Below, one piece after another: positions 11,449 through 23,734 of a DNA stretch of 64,000 bases (positions within the stretch are counted from its first letter, which is position 1; each line of letters starts with the position of its first letter). The position numbers and the translations under genes were made by a program. Source of the stretch: Pratylenchus scribneri (lineage: Eukaryota; Nematoda; Chromadorea; Rhabditida; Pratylenchidae); NCBI GenBank assembly GCA_030063045.1, contig JAQSEB010000142.1, positions 1,364,001-1,428,000 on the forward strand. The letters are read 5' to 3'. Under the pieces are notes generated by a model. The model was not told where the DNA came from, searched no databases, and was given only the letters and a program-made list of their open reading frames with translations.

Positions 11449-11635
11449 TTTTCTCGTGTCGAAAAATTTATATTTTTGTGGCCATATAACTTGGCCAAAT
11501 CAGACTTCTTTAATATTCCTTACTCTCAGCATCTAATCCTATCCTGTCCTGAACTTTAACCCTTAGTCCAATACCTAGTTATGGCCAAGTTATATATGGC
11601 CTCAAAAATATAATATTTTCGACATGAAAGAATTT
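11449..11635. repeat. foldback element, uninterrupted relative of 7670-8061
   Basis: Inverted arms contain GGCCATATAACTTGGCCA on the left and TGGCCAAGTTATATATGGCC on the right. This copy has no insertion where the 7670-8061 copy carries the GGTACTT MITE. Confidence 0.75.
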
Positions 11636-11950
11636 ATGTAAATTCCGTAATTTTTTTATTTAAATTAAATATATTCCATAATGGATTTTAAGATAAATGA
11701 ATAAAAATAAAAGTTGTTTAATTAATTCAAAAAATATTTAAAAAAAAGTAATTGATACTTTTTTTTATTTTGCGACAGCCCATCAAAAATTATGAAAAAT
11801 GCATCCTAGGAGTTAATTTTGGGCACTGATCACGAATCTGATAAATCTCCTCCATTGTATATTATCGATTAGCCTCTATTAATTAAGCCAAGAACAATTA
11901 TATTAGAACAATAAAATTAATTGACTTTTTTTTACAGAAATAAAACAAAA

Positions 11951-14900
11951 ATGACTTTCAGCCTTGTTGTATTCCTTCTCATTGCGATTGGTGTTATTTT
12001 CCTTGTTTTGGCCATAGTTATTACCACTTTATTCTTCCTAAAATCTAAATCTGAGGTAAATAAATATAAAAATAAATATATAAATTGTAAATTCCCTCCT
12101 TCCAATCGAACAGAAGTTTCAAATCCCACCGAATGGTTTTTTTGGCCCAGGCGAACCAAAGCCCGATGATATCCGTATTCAACCATTCAAAGTGGCAATT
12201 TCGAAGGCCCAAATTGACGAGCTGAAGGAAAGACTGAATGCAGCCCGAATTGGCCATAAAGAATTGGAGGATGTGGCCGATTGGTCTTATGGGTTTCGAC
12301 TCAGCGAGTTGAAGAAATGGCGAAAACATTGGGCCGAACAGTTCAATTTTGATTGGTTCCAAACTGAATTGAACAAATTCCCACAATTCACAACGGAGTT
12401 GGAGGGTTTGAAAGTGAGCGTTTGAAATATAGGGATTTGTCAGAGAAACGCGAAATATTCGACAGTAAAAGAATTTATTCCTAGAAGAGGGAATATGTAG
12501 AGTAATTTTGATAGAATCAAAAAATAATACAATTCCGCCTACGGAAAAGTTTTGTTCGTAAATTTTTTAAATACAAAATTAAAAATCTGATCATTTTAAA
12601 TTCATAAATTTTAAACTCCGACGATAGACTAATCGGAAATTTTTTATTTGATTTTTGTAAGTTTCATATTTTTTATTTTCTACAAAATTTTATGATTTTT
12701 TTATTATTTTTTTTCGATGGATCAAATTTTATAATTTTATAAAAATGAATAAGCATAAAAAATATTGAAATTTTTAAAAAAATTACTCATCAGAGAGTCA
12801 ACAGAATTATACGCTATAGGTAAAAATTGAAAATTAAATAAATTTATTCATTAATCATTATCATTTTTATAAAAATATTTATTCAAAACAAAAGGAGTCG
12901 AAAAATGGTTTTTTATTCATACCCAATTCAGGTGAAAGTGCAGAATTTATTTAGCCAAAAATTTAATTTTTAATTTTTTTTATTTTTCAACTTTGACAAA
13001 ACTCGCGGGAACATCTATAATTTTTAAAATTAATTTATACCCCAAAAATGTTCCCTAAATTTAACTTTGAATCATTTCATCCATTTTTGTGGTTTTGTCC
13101 AAATCTAATTATTCTTTGCACATTTTAAAGGTCCATTTCTTGCACATGAAGCCGCCTCGACCATCCCTCTATCGTCGGGTGATGCCATTGTTGTTTGCTC
13201 ATGGATGGCCTGGGGGCGTCTATGAATTCTACCAGCTGATTCCAATGTTGGCCGATCCAAAAGCCCATTCAATTGAATCGGAAATTGCCTTTGAATTGGT
13301 TGTACCATCCATACCAGGCTTTGGTTTTTCGGAACAACCACACAAAAAAGGTGAAATTTTAGGGTTGAATATGTGAAAAAAAATAGACTGGAATTGGAAA
13401 AGATATGCTCCAAATTGGCGCCGTCTTTTCCCGAAAAATTAAAAAATTCAAAAAATAATAAAACAAAATATTAGCCATTTAGATAAATTCACTAAATTAG
13501 CAGACTATTAAAATGCTGAAACCTACGAAAATATTTTCATTTCATCCTGCTGGACATCTTAACTTTGAAATAAGAATAAGCATGAAAAACACATATTTTC
13601 TACTTGGTTTGAAGCTTTTTTTACCTATTTTAAATTTCTATCTTTATTTTTTATACCTAATTTACTTATTTTAGAGTTTAGAAATTTTTAGTAAAATAGT
13701 AAGAAAATATGCCTAAAATTAGTCAAAGTAGCATTAAAATATGAATGGACTAAAAGAATTGGCATTTTTTGCCTTAAAAATATTCATTTAACAATAATAG
13801 AGCCAATCCAGCAACGGATGGGGGAATATGGAACCAAAAAATGGGCAAAAATTCTTTTGATCTACAAAGTTGATTTTATTTTCTTTCATTTTTTTGAAAA
13901 TCTAATATAAAAATAGTTAAAAAATAGTCCAAAAAATTTCAATTTTATTTACTTTTTTGTACAATTTTTATTTATCTAACTATCCGTCCGAATCGTAATA
14001 ATTAGAGCCCGGCGCGGATTCCGGGTCCGTACGGATTATCCGGACCCGGAGTCCGAAATCCGTACATTTTTTGATTTTCCGGATTATTTCCGGGCCGGAT
14101 TTTTGTACGGATTATCCGGTCCGGTCCGGCCCGGGATTTTAGCCAAACGAAAATCCGGCCCGCGGGTCCGGATTTTTTGCATCCGGATTTCCGGATTTTT
14201 CAAATGCTAGGAAAAAGGATCATTCATCCTATTTCTGTGAATAATTTTTTTTGAAACGATCCAAATTCCTTTAAAATCTTTATTTAATAATTTCTTTTTT
14301 TAATTCTTTCTTTAATATATTTTTATTTTTTGTTTTATACAACGGAGCCCCACAGTGCGCCTATCCACGATTCGCCTATTGGGGGCAAAAACACAATTCG
14401 CCTATTTCCACAATTTTCTTTAAAAATTTAATTAAAAAAAGTTTAATAAGTGTTTCATATGTAATTTTTGATGCTGAACACGAATATGATATTCAATTTT
14501 TCATACCTATCCATCCAACCTAATTAATTGTCAAATGAAATTGATTTTTTTAAGTGAATAATACATGTGGCTCTGGGTGCCAGTGCCAGTGTTGGATTTA
14601 TAGGATGCCATTTTACGGTTCTTTCCTGTTATCTGGGGGGGGGGCAAAGCGATTATATGGGGGGCCGGGTGATTATATGGGGGGCAAGGAGATTATATGG
14701 GGGGCAAGATCTATAATAGGATGATTAGGAAGATGATTATGACCTTCTTCATCTTCTTAATCATCATCTTCATCATCATCATCTTCTTCATCTTCATCAT
14801 CATCATCATCATCTTCGTCATCATCTTCATCATCTTCCTAATCATCCTATTATATATTATAGATCTTGCCCTCCATATAATCTCCTTGCCCCCCATATAA

Positions 14901-17857
14901 TCGCTTTGCCCCCCAGATAACAGGAAAGTACCCATTTTACTAAATTAGGGTTGCCACAAAATTTAAAGCACATGCCATTGCATGTCTTCCCCGGACTAAA
15001 AAATAAGGTTCACATTTCGGGAATATTTTGAAAATGAGCACAAATTTTTGGGTTATTTTCAAAAATAAATTCAGAATTGGAAATTCTGATTGCGATTTGT
15101 AATTTCTGAATTCTGATTCTGATTCTGATTTTAGTTCCCAGAAACAGCGGAAATGTTGATTTTCCTTAACAAAAGTATTCGAAGTTGGCTCATATTAATT
15201 TGAATAAATTTGATTTCGTTTTTTATTTTATCTCGATAAATTTGATTTCATTTTTTATTTTAATCGCTATAAATTTTGTTTTTTTTTTACTTATATCTGT
15301 GAAAAAAAAATTTTTTGAAAATCCAGAAATCCGTATCCGGATCCGTACAATTTTAAGGTACGGATTATTTCCGGACCGGATTTTGTACGGATTATCCGGT
15401 CCGGTCCGGCCCGGGATTTTTTCGGTTCGAAAATCCGGTCCGCGGGTCCGGATTTTCCTTCGCGCCGGGCTCTAGTAATAATCATTTTTTAACCATTTCC
15501 TCCACAGGATTTGACTTCATTGCCACAGCGCGTCTTTTCCATCGGCTGATGGTTGAACGCATTGGTCATGGCCACTATTTGGCCCAAGGCGGCGATTGGG
15601 GTTCGATGATTGTTTCCATGCTGGGACGGCTTTATCCCCAAAATGTTTTGGGCATTCACTTAAATGTGGCTTTCATCCAGCCTTTTCTATCTGTTCGCCA
15701 TTTTATCAAAGCTTTGATTGGCTGCTATTTTCCTTCATTGGTTTTCTCGGAGCCGGAACATTTTCGGCACTATTCAATTTCCGCACAATTCAAGGAATTA
15801 CTTTTGGAGAGTGGTTACTATCATATTCAGGTGGCCAAATAAATGGGGAAAAACTGGCATTAACTAATATTTGGCAGTAGATTAGTTTAATTTTTCCAAT
15901 CAAAATTAGCATTAAATTTAGTAAATTTAATGGTACTTACATATTATATTTGGACAAATTTGAAAAAAAAATTTTAAATTCTCATCTTATTATTCATATT
16001 TAATTGTAAAACGATGATTAAACGTGATTTTAGGTGATTTTAGATTTGACCAATTTTGGGGGTAACATAGGGTAATTTTGGAAAAAAATCTGCCCACAAA
16101 TAATTTTTAAGTACAAATTTAATACCTTTTTATAATATTAATTTGGATAGTTAAATTTAAAGTAAGAGGAAGAATTAGATGGATTTGAATGGAATAGCTA
16201 AAAATTCTGAATAAAATAGCGACAAAATAACTGTAAGCCAAAATTTGTTATTCTTCGTTTTTTGAAGATTACTTTTGATTAAATTATTTTTGCCTAATCA
16301 TTTATTAAATTAAAATGCTCTAACGAAATACTTAATTAAATTTAAAAAAATTAAAAATATAAAAATGCTGTAATATTAGGCATTGCCCAAAATTTGAGAG
16401 CCCAAAAATCAGAAATAATCGATATTATTATAAATATGGTAGAATAATCAAATAACACATTTATCACAGGCAACAAAACCAGATACGGTTGGTGTGGCCT
16501 TAAATGATTCACCAATTGGATTACTGGCATATATAGTAGAAAAATTCTCAACATGGACAAATCCGGCATTCTTAAAAATGTCCGATGGTGGATTACTCAA
16601 GTGAGAAAAGAATTTTGGTGAAAATAAAATTAATCATAAAAAACAAAAAGAAAATACACATTCGATCAAGTGTTGACATTGATTTCCGTCTACTGGTTCC
16701 AAGGAAACATTCTCAGGTAAAATTTTCGTTCCACCCCCTCAAATTTTTATTCATTTTTTTTATTTAAAAATTCATTATATAGGGTTTTTGGTTGGCCGAC
16801 GAAACGGTCTGGTGCAGATGGTGGCAAAACTATTGTTGAATTGTTTATGGCTTATTATAAGGCATAAAATTAGCTACAAAATGACATCAAAAGAATTGGC
16901 CAATGTTGAATATTTCATCGAGTTATGGCCAAAAAACCGCCAAAAATACAAATTTAATTAAACCAACGGTTTTTTTTCACCATAACTCGTTGAATACTCA
17001 AAATTTGCCAAACTATTTGATGTCATTTTGTAGCTAATTTTATGATTAATAATAAGACATAAACAATTCCACAATAGCTTTACCACCATCGGCGCCAGAC
17101 CGTTTCGTCCTCAAGTGTCGTAATACGAGGATTTTTGAGATCGATGAATCCGAATATCGCATTGATTTTAAATAATAAACATTCCAACGGTTAAAAAACC
17201 CGATTAGAAAATATTATGCTAAAATTGAAAAAAATATATAGAAATACGTAAATATAAATTTAATAATCAATACAATCTTAAAATAGAAACATTTCTAAAT
17301 CCATAAAATTCATTCTAAGTGCTATCACTTTTTCTCACTCTAAATCCCCTTTAATCCCCTATATCCGGGCAATATTTTACGCACTTTTGAACTTACAGAA
17401 ATGGTTTTGCTATTCAAATTATCAAATTTGATTTACGTAAATCCGAAACCGCTCCGCATAAAACGGTTTAGACTATTATAAACATTCAAATCACGATATA
17501 AAGCTATATTCGTATTTAGCTACCTCGAAAACTATTTATAGAAATATTTTAGGGCCAAAATGAGGAAATTTTTTTAATAAAACTTTTCTCAGTTCGCAAC
17601 GATATTACAAAGAGAACATTCGGGCAATAATTTCCGATGAACATAAATTGATATACAAATATGTGACCGTTCCCACTGCATATGCCGCATTCCCCAATGA
17701 TTTTGGCGGACCACAACCCAGGGAATTACTCAAATTGACTTACAATTTGATCCAAATGACAATATTCCCTGATGGAGGCCATTTTGCAGCGCTGGAATTG
17801 CCAAAGGAATTGGCCAAAGATGTCGTCAAATTCGGGAATGCATTGATGAATAAATAA
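11951..17857 (+). CDS. microsomal epoxide hydrolase
   Basis: Seven exons close to exactly 470 codons (469 aa): 11951-12055, 12114-12413, 13131-13350, 15508-15830, 16470-16600, 16651-16716 and 17593-17857. The enzyme adds water to epoxides at the ER membrane. An N-terminal hydrophobic anchor (about residues 4-30) is followed by the family NGFFGPG segment. The alpha/beta-hydrolase fold has the oxyanion motif HGWPG (159-163), nucleophile Asp238 in GGDWGS, ring-opening tyrosines in ESGYYHIQ and SQRYYKEN, and His445 in GGHFAALE. The acid position 27 residues before the His is Asp418, where mammalian enzymes have Glu. Length matches the family (about 455 aa). The ATG follows a TTTTTTTACAG acceptor, so a 5' UTR exon or trans-splice is likely. 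Intron 3 holds a MITE within a MITE, and intron 6 holds a foldback. Confidence 0.93.
14003..15474. mobile_element. 1.47-kb hAT-like non-autonomous element, TAGAGCCCGG family
   Basis: Inverted ends TAGAGCCCGGCGCG and CGCGCCGGGCTCTA are flanked by a perfect 8-bp duplication GTAATAAT (13995-14002, 15475-15482). Both end regions carry GTCCGGTCCGGCCCGGGATT-type GC-rich blocks. The interior is AT-rich with no transposase, and it contains the nested element at 14617-14932. It lies in intron 3 of the epoxide hydrolase gene. Confidence 0.88.
14617..14932. mobile_element. GGTACTT-family MITE nested in the 14003-15474 element
   Basis: A 316-bp near-perfect palindrome with ends GGTTCTTTCCTGTTATCTGG and its near complement, and a perfect 8-bp duplication CATTTTAC (14609-14616, 14933-14940). 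The arms contain three spaced copies of GATTATATGGGGGGC and the centre is a CAT/ATC simple repeat. The arms are long enough to form a hairpin. Confidence 0.85.
16796..17113. repeat. foldback element in epoxide hydrolase intron 6
   Basis: Inverted arms of about 130 bp share GACGAAACGGTCTGG, ATTGTTTATG and TTAGCTACAAAATGACATCA in opposite orientation. No target duplication is readable. Confidence 0.75.
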
Positions 17858-17966
17858 ATTATAGGGAATTTTAATTACATAAATGCCTAAATAATTTGAT
17901 ATTTTGCATGAATTTTAAAATTTTTTACAAATTGTTAAAAAATATCGAATAAATCTTTTCCACAGA

Positions 17967-18065
17967 AACCATTTCAATTTCCTAGCAAAGGACGATAAAG
18001 TGGTGATGAAGGCCAAATCCCATCATAGCGAGATTGGCCCAGTTGGAAATTGTTTTGATTTTTGA
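17967..18065 (+). other. possible orphan terminal exon
   Basis: After a TTTTCCACAG acceptor, one frame stays open for about 32 codons, ending in HHSEIGPVGNCFDF and a TGA. It lies just past the epoxide hydrolase stop and could be an alternative last exon or chance. Confidence 0.2.
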
Positions 18066-18164
18066 CCGATTTTCAATTTTTTTAAAAATAAAGTAATTTG
18101 GACAATTTTGATGAGGAAATAGTAAAACAAAATAAAATGAAAATTAAAATGGAAGTCAATAAAG

Positions 18165-18592
18165 CTCTGGGGAAAATTCGATAAAAATCTGGGGAAAATT
18201 GGGAAAAATCTGGGGAAAATTGGGAAAAATCTGGGGAAAATAGGGAAAAATCTGGGGAAAATAGGTAAAAATCTGGGGAAAATTGGGAAAAATCTGGGGA
18301 AAATAGGGAAAAATCTGGGGAAAATAGGTAAAAATCTGGCGAAAATAGGGAAAAATCTGGGGAAAATAGGTAAAAATCTGGGGAAAATAGGTTAAAATCT
18401 GGGGAAAATAGGTTAAAATCTGGGGAAAATAGGGAAAAATCTGGAGAAAATAGGGAAAAATCTGGGGAAAATAGGGAAAAATCTGGGGAAAATAGGGAAA
18501 AATCTGGGGAAAATAGGTAAAAATCTGGGGAAAATAGGTTAAAATCTGGGGAAAATAGGTAAAAATCTGTGGGGAAAATAGGTTAAAATCTG
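18165..18592. repeat. 20-bp minisatellite
   Basis: About 20 tandem copies of AAAATCTGGGGAAAATAGGT lie here, with variation mainly in the last bases (AGGG, AGGT, TGGG). Rare units have CTGGCG or CTGGAG. Confidence 0.95.
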
Positions 18593-18754
18593 AGAGCCCG
18601 TAAAAAAAGAACGAGGGAAGATTCCTCGGGAAACTTACCTTAAGTTAGGGTTGGGCCGGATGGGTTTTAGGGGTAGGGTTTAGGGTTAGGTTTGGAAAAA
18701 TTCGGTTTAGGGTCGTTCTTCTATTGTTTAAGGGTCTTTAGAATAACGGGGGAG

Positions 18755-19035
18755 GCAGAATCAGGGACGGGCGCAATTGCGTTTTGCGTTTTTTGCGTTA
18801 TTTTTGGCCCTTTCGTTGCGTTTTCCGTTTTGCGTAAAAATGGGAAAATTAACGCAAAAAAACGCAATAATTGGATGATTTTTAGTGGGTGAAAGAGGAA
18901 AGAAGAAGGGGATAGAATGGAAAAATAATAAATTGTGTATGGAAAATTTTTGTTGAGCGGCCAATTTTAGGCCAAATTTTTCGCTGCGCGGCTGTTTTTA
19001 AGCCAAAATTTTCGCTGCGCAGCCATTTTTGACTT
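18755..19035. repeat. TGCGTTTTGCG repeat with a CAGGGACGGGCGCAA end
   Basis: The sequence starts CAGGGACGGGCGCAATTGCG and continues with TGCGTTTT repeats and TTTTCGCTGCGCGGC blocks. A related right end (TTGCGCCCGTCCCTG) occurs at 44250-44266. Only one terminus is visible here, so it looks like a truncated hAT-like element. Confidence 0.45.
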
Positions 19036-19530
19036 AAATTTTCTCCTGTCCCCAGGGTCGCAAAAAAAATACAGAGCAAATTATTTTGAAGATTTCATCA
19101 AATATTGAAAATATTTTAAAAATAATGTAATTTGTAAAATACGTTGAGCGTAAGAGAATTCCGAAAAGCATTATAAAATGTTCATCATTTTTAAATCTAT
19201 TTTTGGACCAATTTTGAAAATGATTATGAGAATAATATGAAAATAAATAATCGAAATGTTAAAAATAATTAGAATCTTTTGGAAAAGTTTGTATTTTAAA
19301 AGTATGCCAAAAATACCTCTATTTTATTAATATTCTAAAAATTTATGTATTCTCGAAATTTCTTTTTACACTCATTTTCTGAATCATTTTTAAAATCTAA
19401 ATAAAAATGCTTTTTAAAATGGACAAATTCACAACATATTTTCAGAATATTAATCATTTCATCATCATTTTTTTATTCATTTTTAGAATGAATTTTGATA
19501 ATCTAAATAAAAATGCTTTTTAAAATGGAT

Positions 19531-19900
19531 CAGGGTTGCCAGAATGTCCCCCCACGGGGGGCATTTGCCCCCTTTTTGAGATTTTGCCCCCTTTTGTGCC
19601 CCCCGAGCCGAGTTGCCCCCCAAATGCCCCCTTTTTAAAATTTTGTCATTTTTTCCCTTTTTTATTATTTTTTGGTCTAATTTTTCGCTGCGCGGCAAAT
19701 TTTTGGTCTAATTTTTCGCTGCGCGGCAAATTTTTGGTCTAGTTTTTCGCTGCGCGGCCATTATTGGAAAAATTTTTGCATTTTTGGCACTTTTTAAAAA
19801 TGCCCCCCAAAATGCCCCTTTTTTTACTGAAAATGCCCCCCAAATGCCCCCTTTTTTTTCCAAAATGCCCCCCAAAGTAAAAATCCATCTGGCAACCCTG
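19531..19900. mobile_element. hAT-like MITE, CAGGGTTGCCAG family
   Basis: A 370-bp element with inverted ends CAGGGTTGCCAGAATG and CATCTGGCAACCCTG and a perfect 8-bp duplication AAATGGAT (19523-19530, 19901-19908). It has CCCC/GGGG-rich arms. The centre has three tandem copies of a unit containing TTTTTCGCTGCGCGG. Confidence 0.9.
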
Positions 19901-21038
19901 AAATGGATGAATTCTCAGAAATATTTTCAAAATTTTGAGTTTTTCGAAATATTTTATTCTACTTATAAAATGACATTTGATCCATAGAAAATTCTAGAAA
20001 GAAAAATGACTTTTAATCTAAATTGATCAAAATTCTAAAAAAAAGATGGATAAACGAATCAATTATTTATTATTAGTAAGACATGCTTACTCAAAAAGCA
20101 ACAAACTTACTAAAAAATAAATCTATTTATTTTAAATACAAAGAAGCACCAAATATTATTCTCAGTATAGGGCTATATAACTCCAAAAAATCTCTAGTAA
20201 TTTAACTTTTCCCAATTAAATCTCTTATTTATTTTTTTCCATAGTTACTTCTGATTTATGTAAAGATTCAATCGCATAATTTTTCCATTTAAAGTCAGTG
20301 CAAAGTTTTTCAATTCTTCAGAAGATTCAGGTTTATTTACAAGAAACTCTTAACGCTTTTAATTTAACGCAATGGCATCGGCTAACAAATGAAGAATTCC
20401 AATAATTACTAATTAGGCAACAAGGTTTAATTCTTATGGAACTAAATGTTATATAACGACGAAATGAAATGTTGGATTAAAATTTTGAAGAAGAATTTAC
20501 AATTGAGGCAAAAAATTAATGTTGCGACAAGCGCAAACATCTCCCAAAATCTAGGTTTCAATTATAAAACTTAATTAGAAATTAAAAAATTACATTTTTT
20601 TAAAAAACGTCGACTATTATTCTCAAATATTTGTTCGACATCAATGGAGAAATGATAAAGGATGAGGTTAATGGATATTAATTCTGCCATTGCTAACGAA
20701 CTGAGACAAAATAACATCTGACTAGCAACGAAAATTTCTGCAACAAATATTGCTATTGAAAAAACAATTCTAAACAAAAGAATTCTCAGGTTTATCTTAT
20801 GGAAATAATAAAGATTTTCAATAAGTTATAAGGTTTTTGGGTTAAAATAATAAATTTTAATGGATAACAAAAGCAAATGACAGTTAAAAACTAAGTTTTA
20901 TAGAAAAAAAAACATATGGTTTTCGGTTAAATAAATAAAGCTTTATAGATAAAAAAAAGGATTGTTTTTTTCCTCGTACTTTAATTATATTGTGTCGAGA
21001 AAAAAATTTAAAATAAGTAGATTTTATATGTAAAATTC

Positions 21039-21264
21039 GGTACTTCCCATTATCGGGGTACCAGGTCATTATCGGGGGACCGGATCAATATCGGTTGGAA
21101 GAGGAGGGAGTAAATATTAATATCCAAGATCTTCATCATTATCTTCATCTTCATCAACGTCTTCATCCTTCTCATCATTTTCTCCTTCTTAACTTTCCCC
21201 CCTCTCCCGATATTGACCCGGACACCCCGATATTGACTTGGTCTCCCAATAATGGCAAAGTACT
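21039..21264. mobile_element. old GGTACTT-family MITE
   Basis: Inverted ends GGTACTTCCCATTATCGGGG and a diverged complement ending AAGTACT enclose CTTCATCATTATCTTCATC simple repeat, the same design as the 14617-14932 element. The flanks TAAAATTC and TTAATTTC match at 6 of 8 bases, as expected for an aged target duplication. Confidence 0.6.
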
Positions 21265-22519
21265 TTAATTTCTATTTAAAAAGCCTAATTGATGGATAGC
21301 AACTAAATTATAAAATTTATTTTAAAAAAAATGTTACTGTGAAAAAACTAAAGATTTGAGTCTTGAAATTTTTACTAATATTCTTAATTTTTAATTTTCG
21401 ACAAGTTCTCGTATCAATAAAAATCTCAACAATTTGCGATATTTTGAATTCTATCGAGAAATGGTCGACAAAAAATTTCAATTTCAGGTTATTAATTTCC
21501 ATCAATAAAAATTCGAATATAAAAAAACAATTTTCTAAAATAAGTTTAATATTTGTTAATTTAGTTCTGAATTCTTCCTCTGATGAAATTTGAAATTAAT
21601 GTTTGCGACTATTTAAGCAACAAAATTGTAAGGTTTTTTCCCAACTAATATTTTAATTATTCCAATTTTTTATTTTGTTCATTTCATGGAAATAGTGCGT
21701 AAAATGCAAATATTCTTAAGAAGAAAATTTTCAAATATGCGGTTTTGCTTTATTACTGAGATCAAAATTTAATGCAGGTTTCTTTAATTTCTTCAAACAT
21801 TCAAAAAATATGTAGAAAATTAAGTTTTCATATAATTTAAAGAAAATCTATGGCCTTTTATTTTTTATAACAAATAAAAGTTTACTGAAAATCTTGATAT
21901 GATTACATTTAGATTAAATCTTATTTATTTAAAGGCTTTAAGTATATATTAAAAAATAAGATTATAAATATATTAAAAATTTATTTTTAGGGTTATAAAA
22001 TTTAGTTAATTTTTGGCGAAAAATATTGAAGTTTTTTTGGATATTATTTTTGAGATATAAATGGATTTAATTCTAATTTAATATTAAGTAATTTTATATC
22101 AATAATTCAATTTGAAAAATCCGAAGCTAGGAAATTATAGTTGCAATGTTAAATATTGGTAGTTACTAGTTATTTATTAATAAATTTTAAATTTGAAAAA
22201 AAAACCTTAAAATTGAGTTGAAATTTTACTTAAATAACTTTTATTTTTTTTTAGAAATCTCAACAAATTTGCATGTTTATTAATTCTTGAGCAAAACTCA
22301 TTGGCAAAATCTCTTGGATGGAACAAATGACAAAAAGAATGCTTAAATTTATGGAACCATAACAATTCTCTCCAAAAATGAATTTTCAGGTTTTTATTTG
22401 ATAGATTAAATTTAAATAATTTTTTGCGAATTTTTAGCTTTTCTTCATCTCCTACCATCGTGTTATGGCAAAATTACTGATGATTCAATATGATAAGAAT
22501 GATGATTTAAAGAAGAATT

Positions 22520-22830
22520 TTAGTTACATTTTGAAAATATATTTTTAATTCCATTTTATGAATACATACTGAAAATTGAATAAAAATAAATTCTGTGAAT
22601 GATCACATTTTGAAAATAGATTTTTAGCATCATTTTAAGAATGCAAGCTTAAAATAAGATGAAAATAGATTTTGGTAATTATTGAATTTTGAAGATCATT
22701 TTTTGTCCAATTTTAAGAATGTATACTAGAAATAAGATGAAAATAGATTTTGAGAATTATTGAATTTTGAAGATGATTTTTTGGCCAATTTTAAGAATGC
22801 ATGCTTAAAATAATGCTGAAAATGGATTTT
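22520..22830. repeat. diverged tandem repeat, about 88-bp unit
   Basis: About four units carry ATGAAAATAGATTTTG, ATTGAATTTTGAAGAT and CCAATTTTAAGAATGCAT in the same order. A loosely related stretch lies at 19190-19290. Confidence 0.6.
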
Positions 22831-23267
22831 GAAATGAATTTTATTTTTAAAATATTTCCAGTATTCCAAATATATTGAGAATTCATTTTTCCATTCATTT
22901 TTAAGGTATATTCTGAGAATGGAAATGAGTTTTATTTTTAAAATCATTCTCAAAATTCTGTTATCTTAATTATATTTCCAGAATTGTCGTATTTCCATTT
23001 TGGTTATAACTCTAAAATCCCACACATTTCAACATCATTCTCAGAATTTCGACCAAAAAATGCGACCCTGGGTCGAGGCCATTTCTGGATCATATTTTTC
23101 GCTGCCGCGGGCAATTTTTTACGGAAAGGAGGATGGTAGCAAAATGATAGTTGTCCAACTCTGCTTGCCGATGCCGACTATGCTCGGCTTCTGGCCCATT
23201 ACCCCATTTAATCCTGGCATTGTGATCCTTGCTTCCTTTTAATTAACATTATCCCCCTTTATCTGGC

Positions 23268-23602
23268 AGTAGTATTGTGTTACCACATCTTTTTTTTTCG
23301 ACATTTTTGTGTCGAATGTAAAAAGATGGTGAAGCGAATAGGTATGTGATGGGTTTGTTGAAGGTGGAGGAAGGATTTTTTTAAATGAACAAATGTGGGA
23401 GGTGGAGGATGATGCCGATTTTGGGCATTGATCAAAACGTTTACCTTGGTGCCATTGAGGACAATGGTGCCCTTGTGGGCAATGTTTATTATGACTCGAG
23501 GGAATGTGAATTTTGTGTCAAAATATTAAAGTCTTTTTTTAAAAATTTTGCTGGGTTTTTTCCTCTTTATGAATGAACGGATAGGTAATCGATGTTTTTG
23601 GG
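23268..23602. repeat. Maverick left terminal inverted repeat
   Basis: It matches the reverse complement of 43646-43974 from the first base to the shared string ATGTTTTTGG, then diverges. A small hairpin (TCGACA, loop, TGTCGA) lies about 30 bp from the tip, with a run of nine T just before it. Confidence 0.93.
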
Positions 23603-23734
23603 GAAATTGATGGCGAAGTGAATGGTAAAAACTGATGTCTATGTACTTGAATTGTATAGTATAATTGTATGAAATGAATTTTATTTCGCATAAATAATAA
23701 TTTATTTTGTCTCTTCAAATTAAAATAAAATAAT

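Larger units (their letters stand above)
19909..23261. other. gene-free AT-rich stretch
   Basis: No supported gene is visible. The stretch holds an old GGTACTT-type element (21039-21264), a diverged tandem repeat (22520-22830) and short low-complexity ORFs that look accidental. The last 250 bp before the Maverick are less AT-rich, but I could not support an exon. Confidence 0.6.

Noticed and set aside
14697..14935. Met/Lys- and Ile/Phe-rich ORFs at 14.7-14.9 kb
   Set aside because: They are translations of a CAT/ATC simple repeat inside a palindromic MITE.
18640..18705. TTAGGG/TAGGG-like run resembling an interstitial telomere
   Set aside because: The units are irregular and short and do not form a clean tandem of TTAGGC or TTAGGG.
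23000..23242. 80-codon rightward ORF just left of the Maverick
   Set aside because: It has no recognisable domain and no continuation on the other side of the insertion at 43981, so a disrupted host exon cannot be supported.
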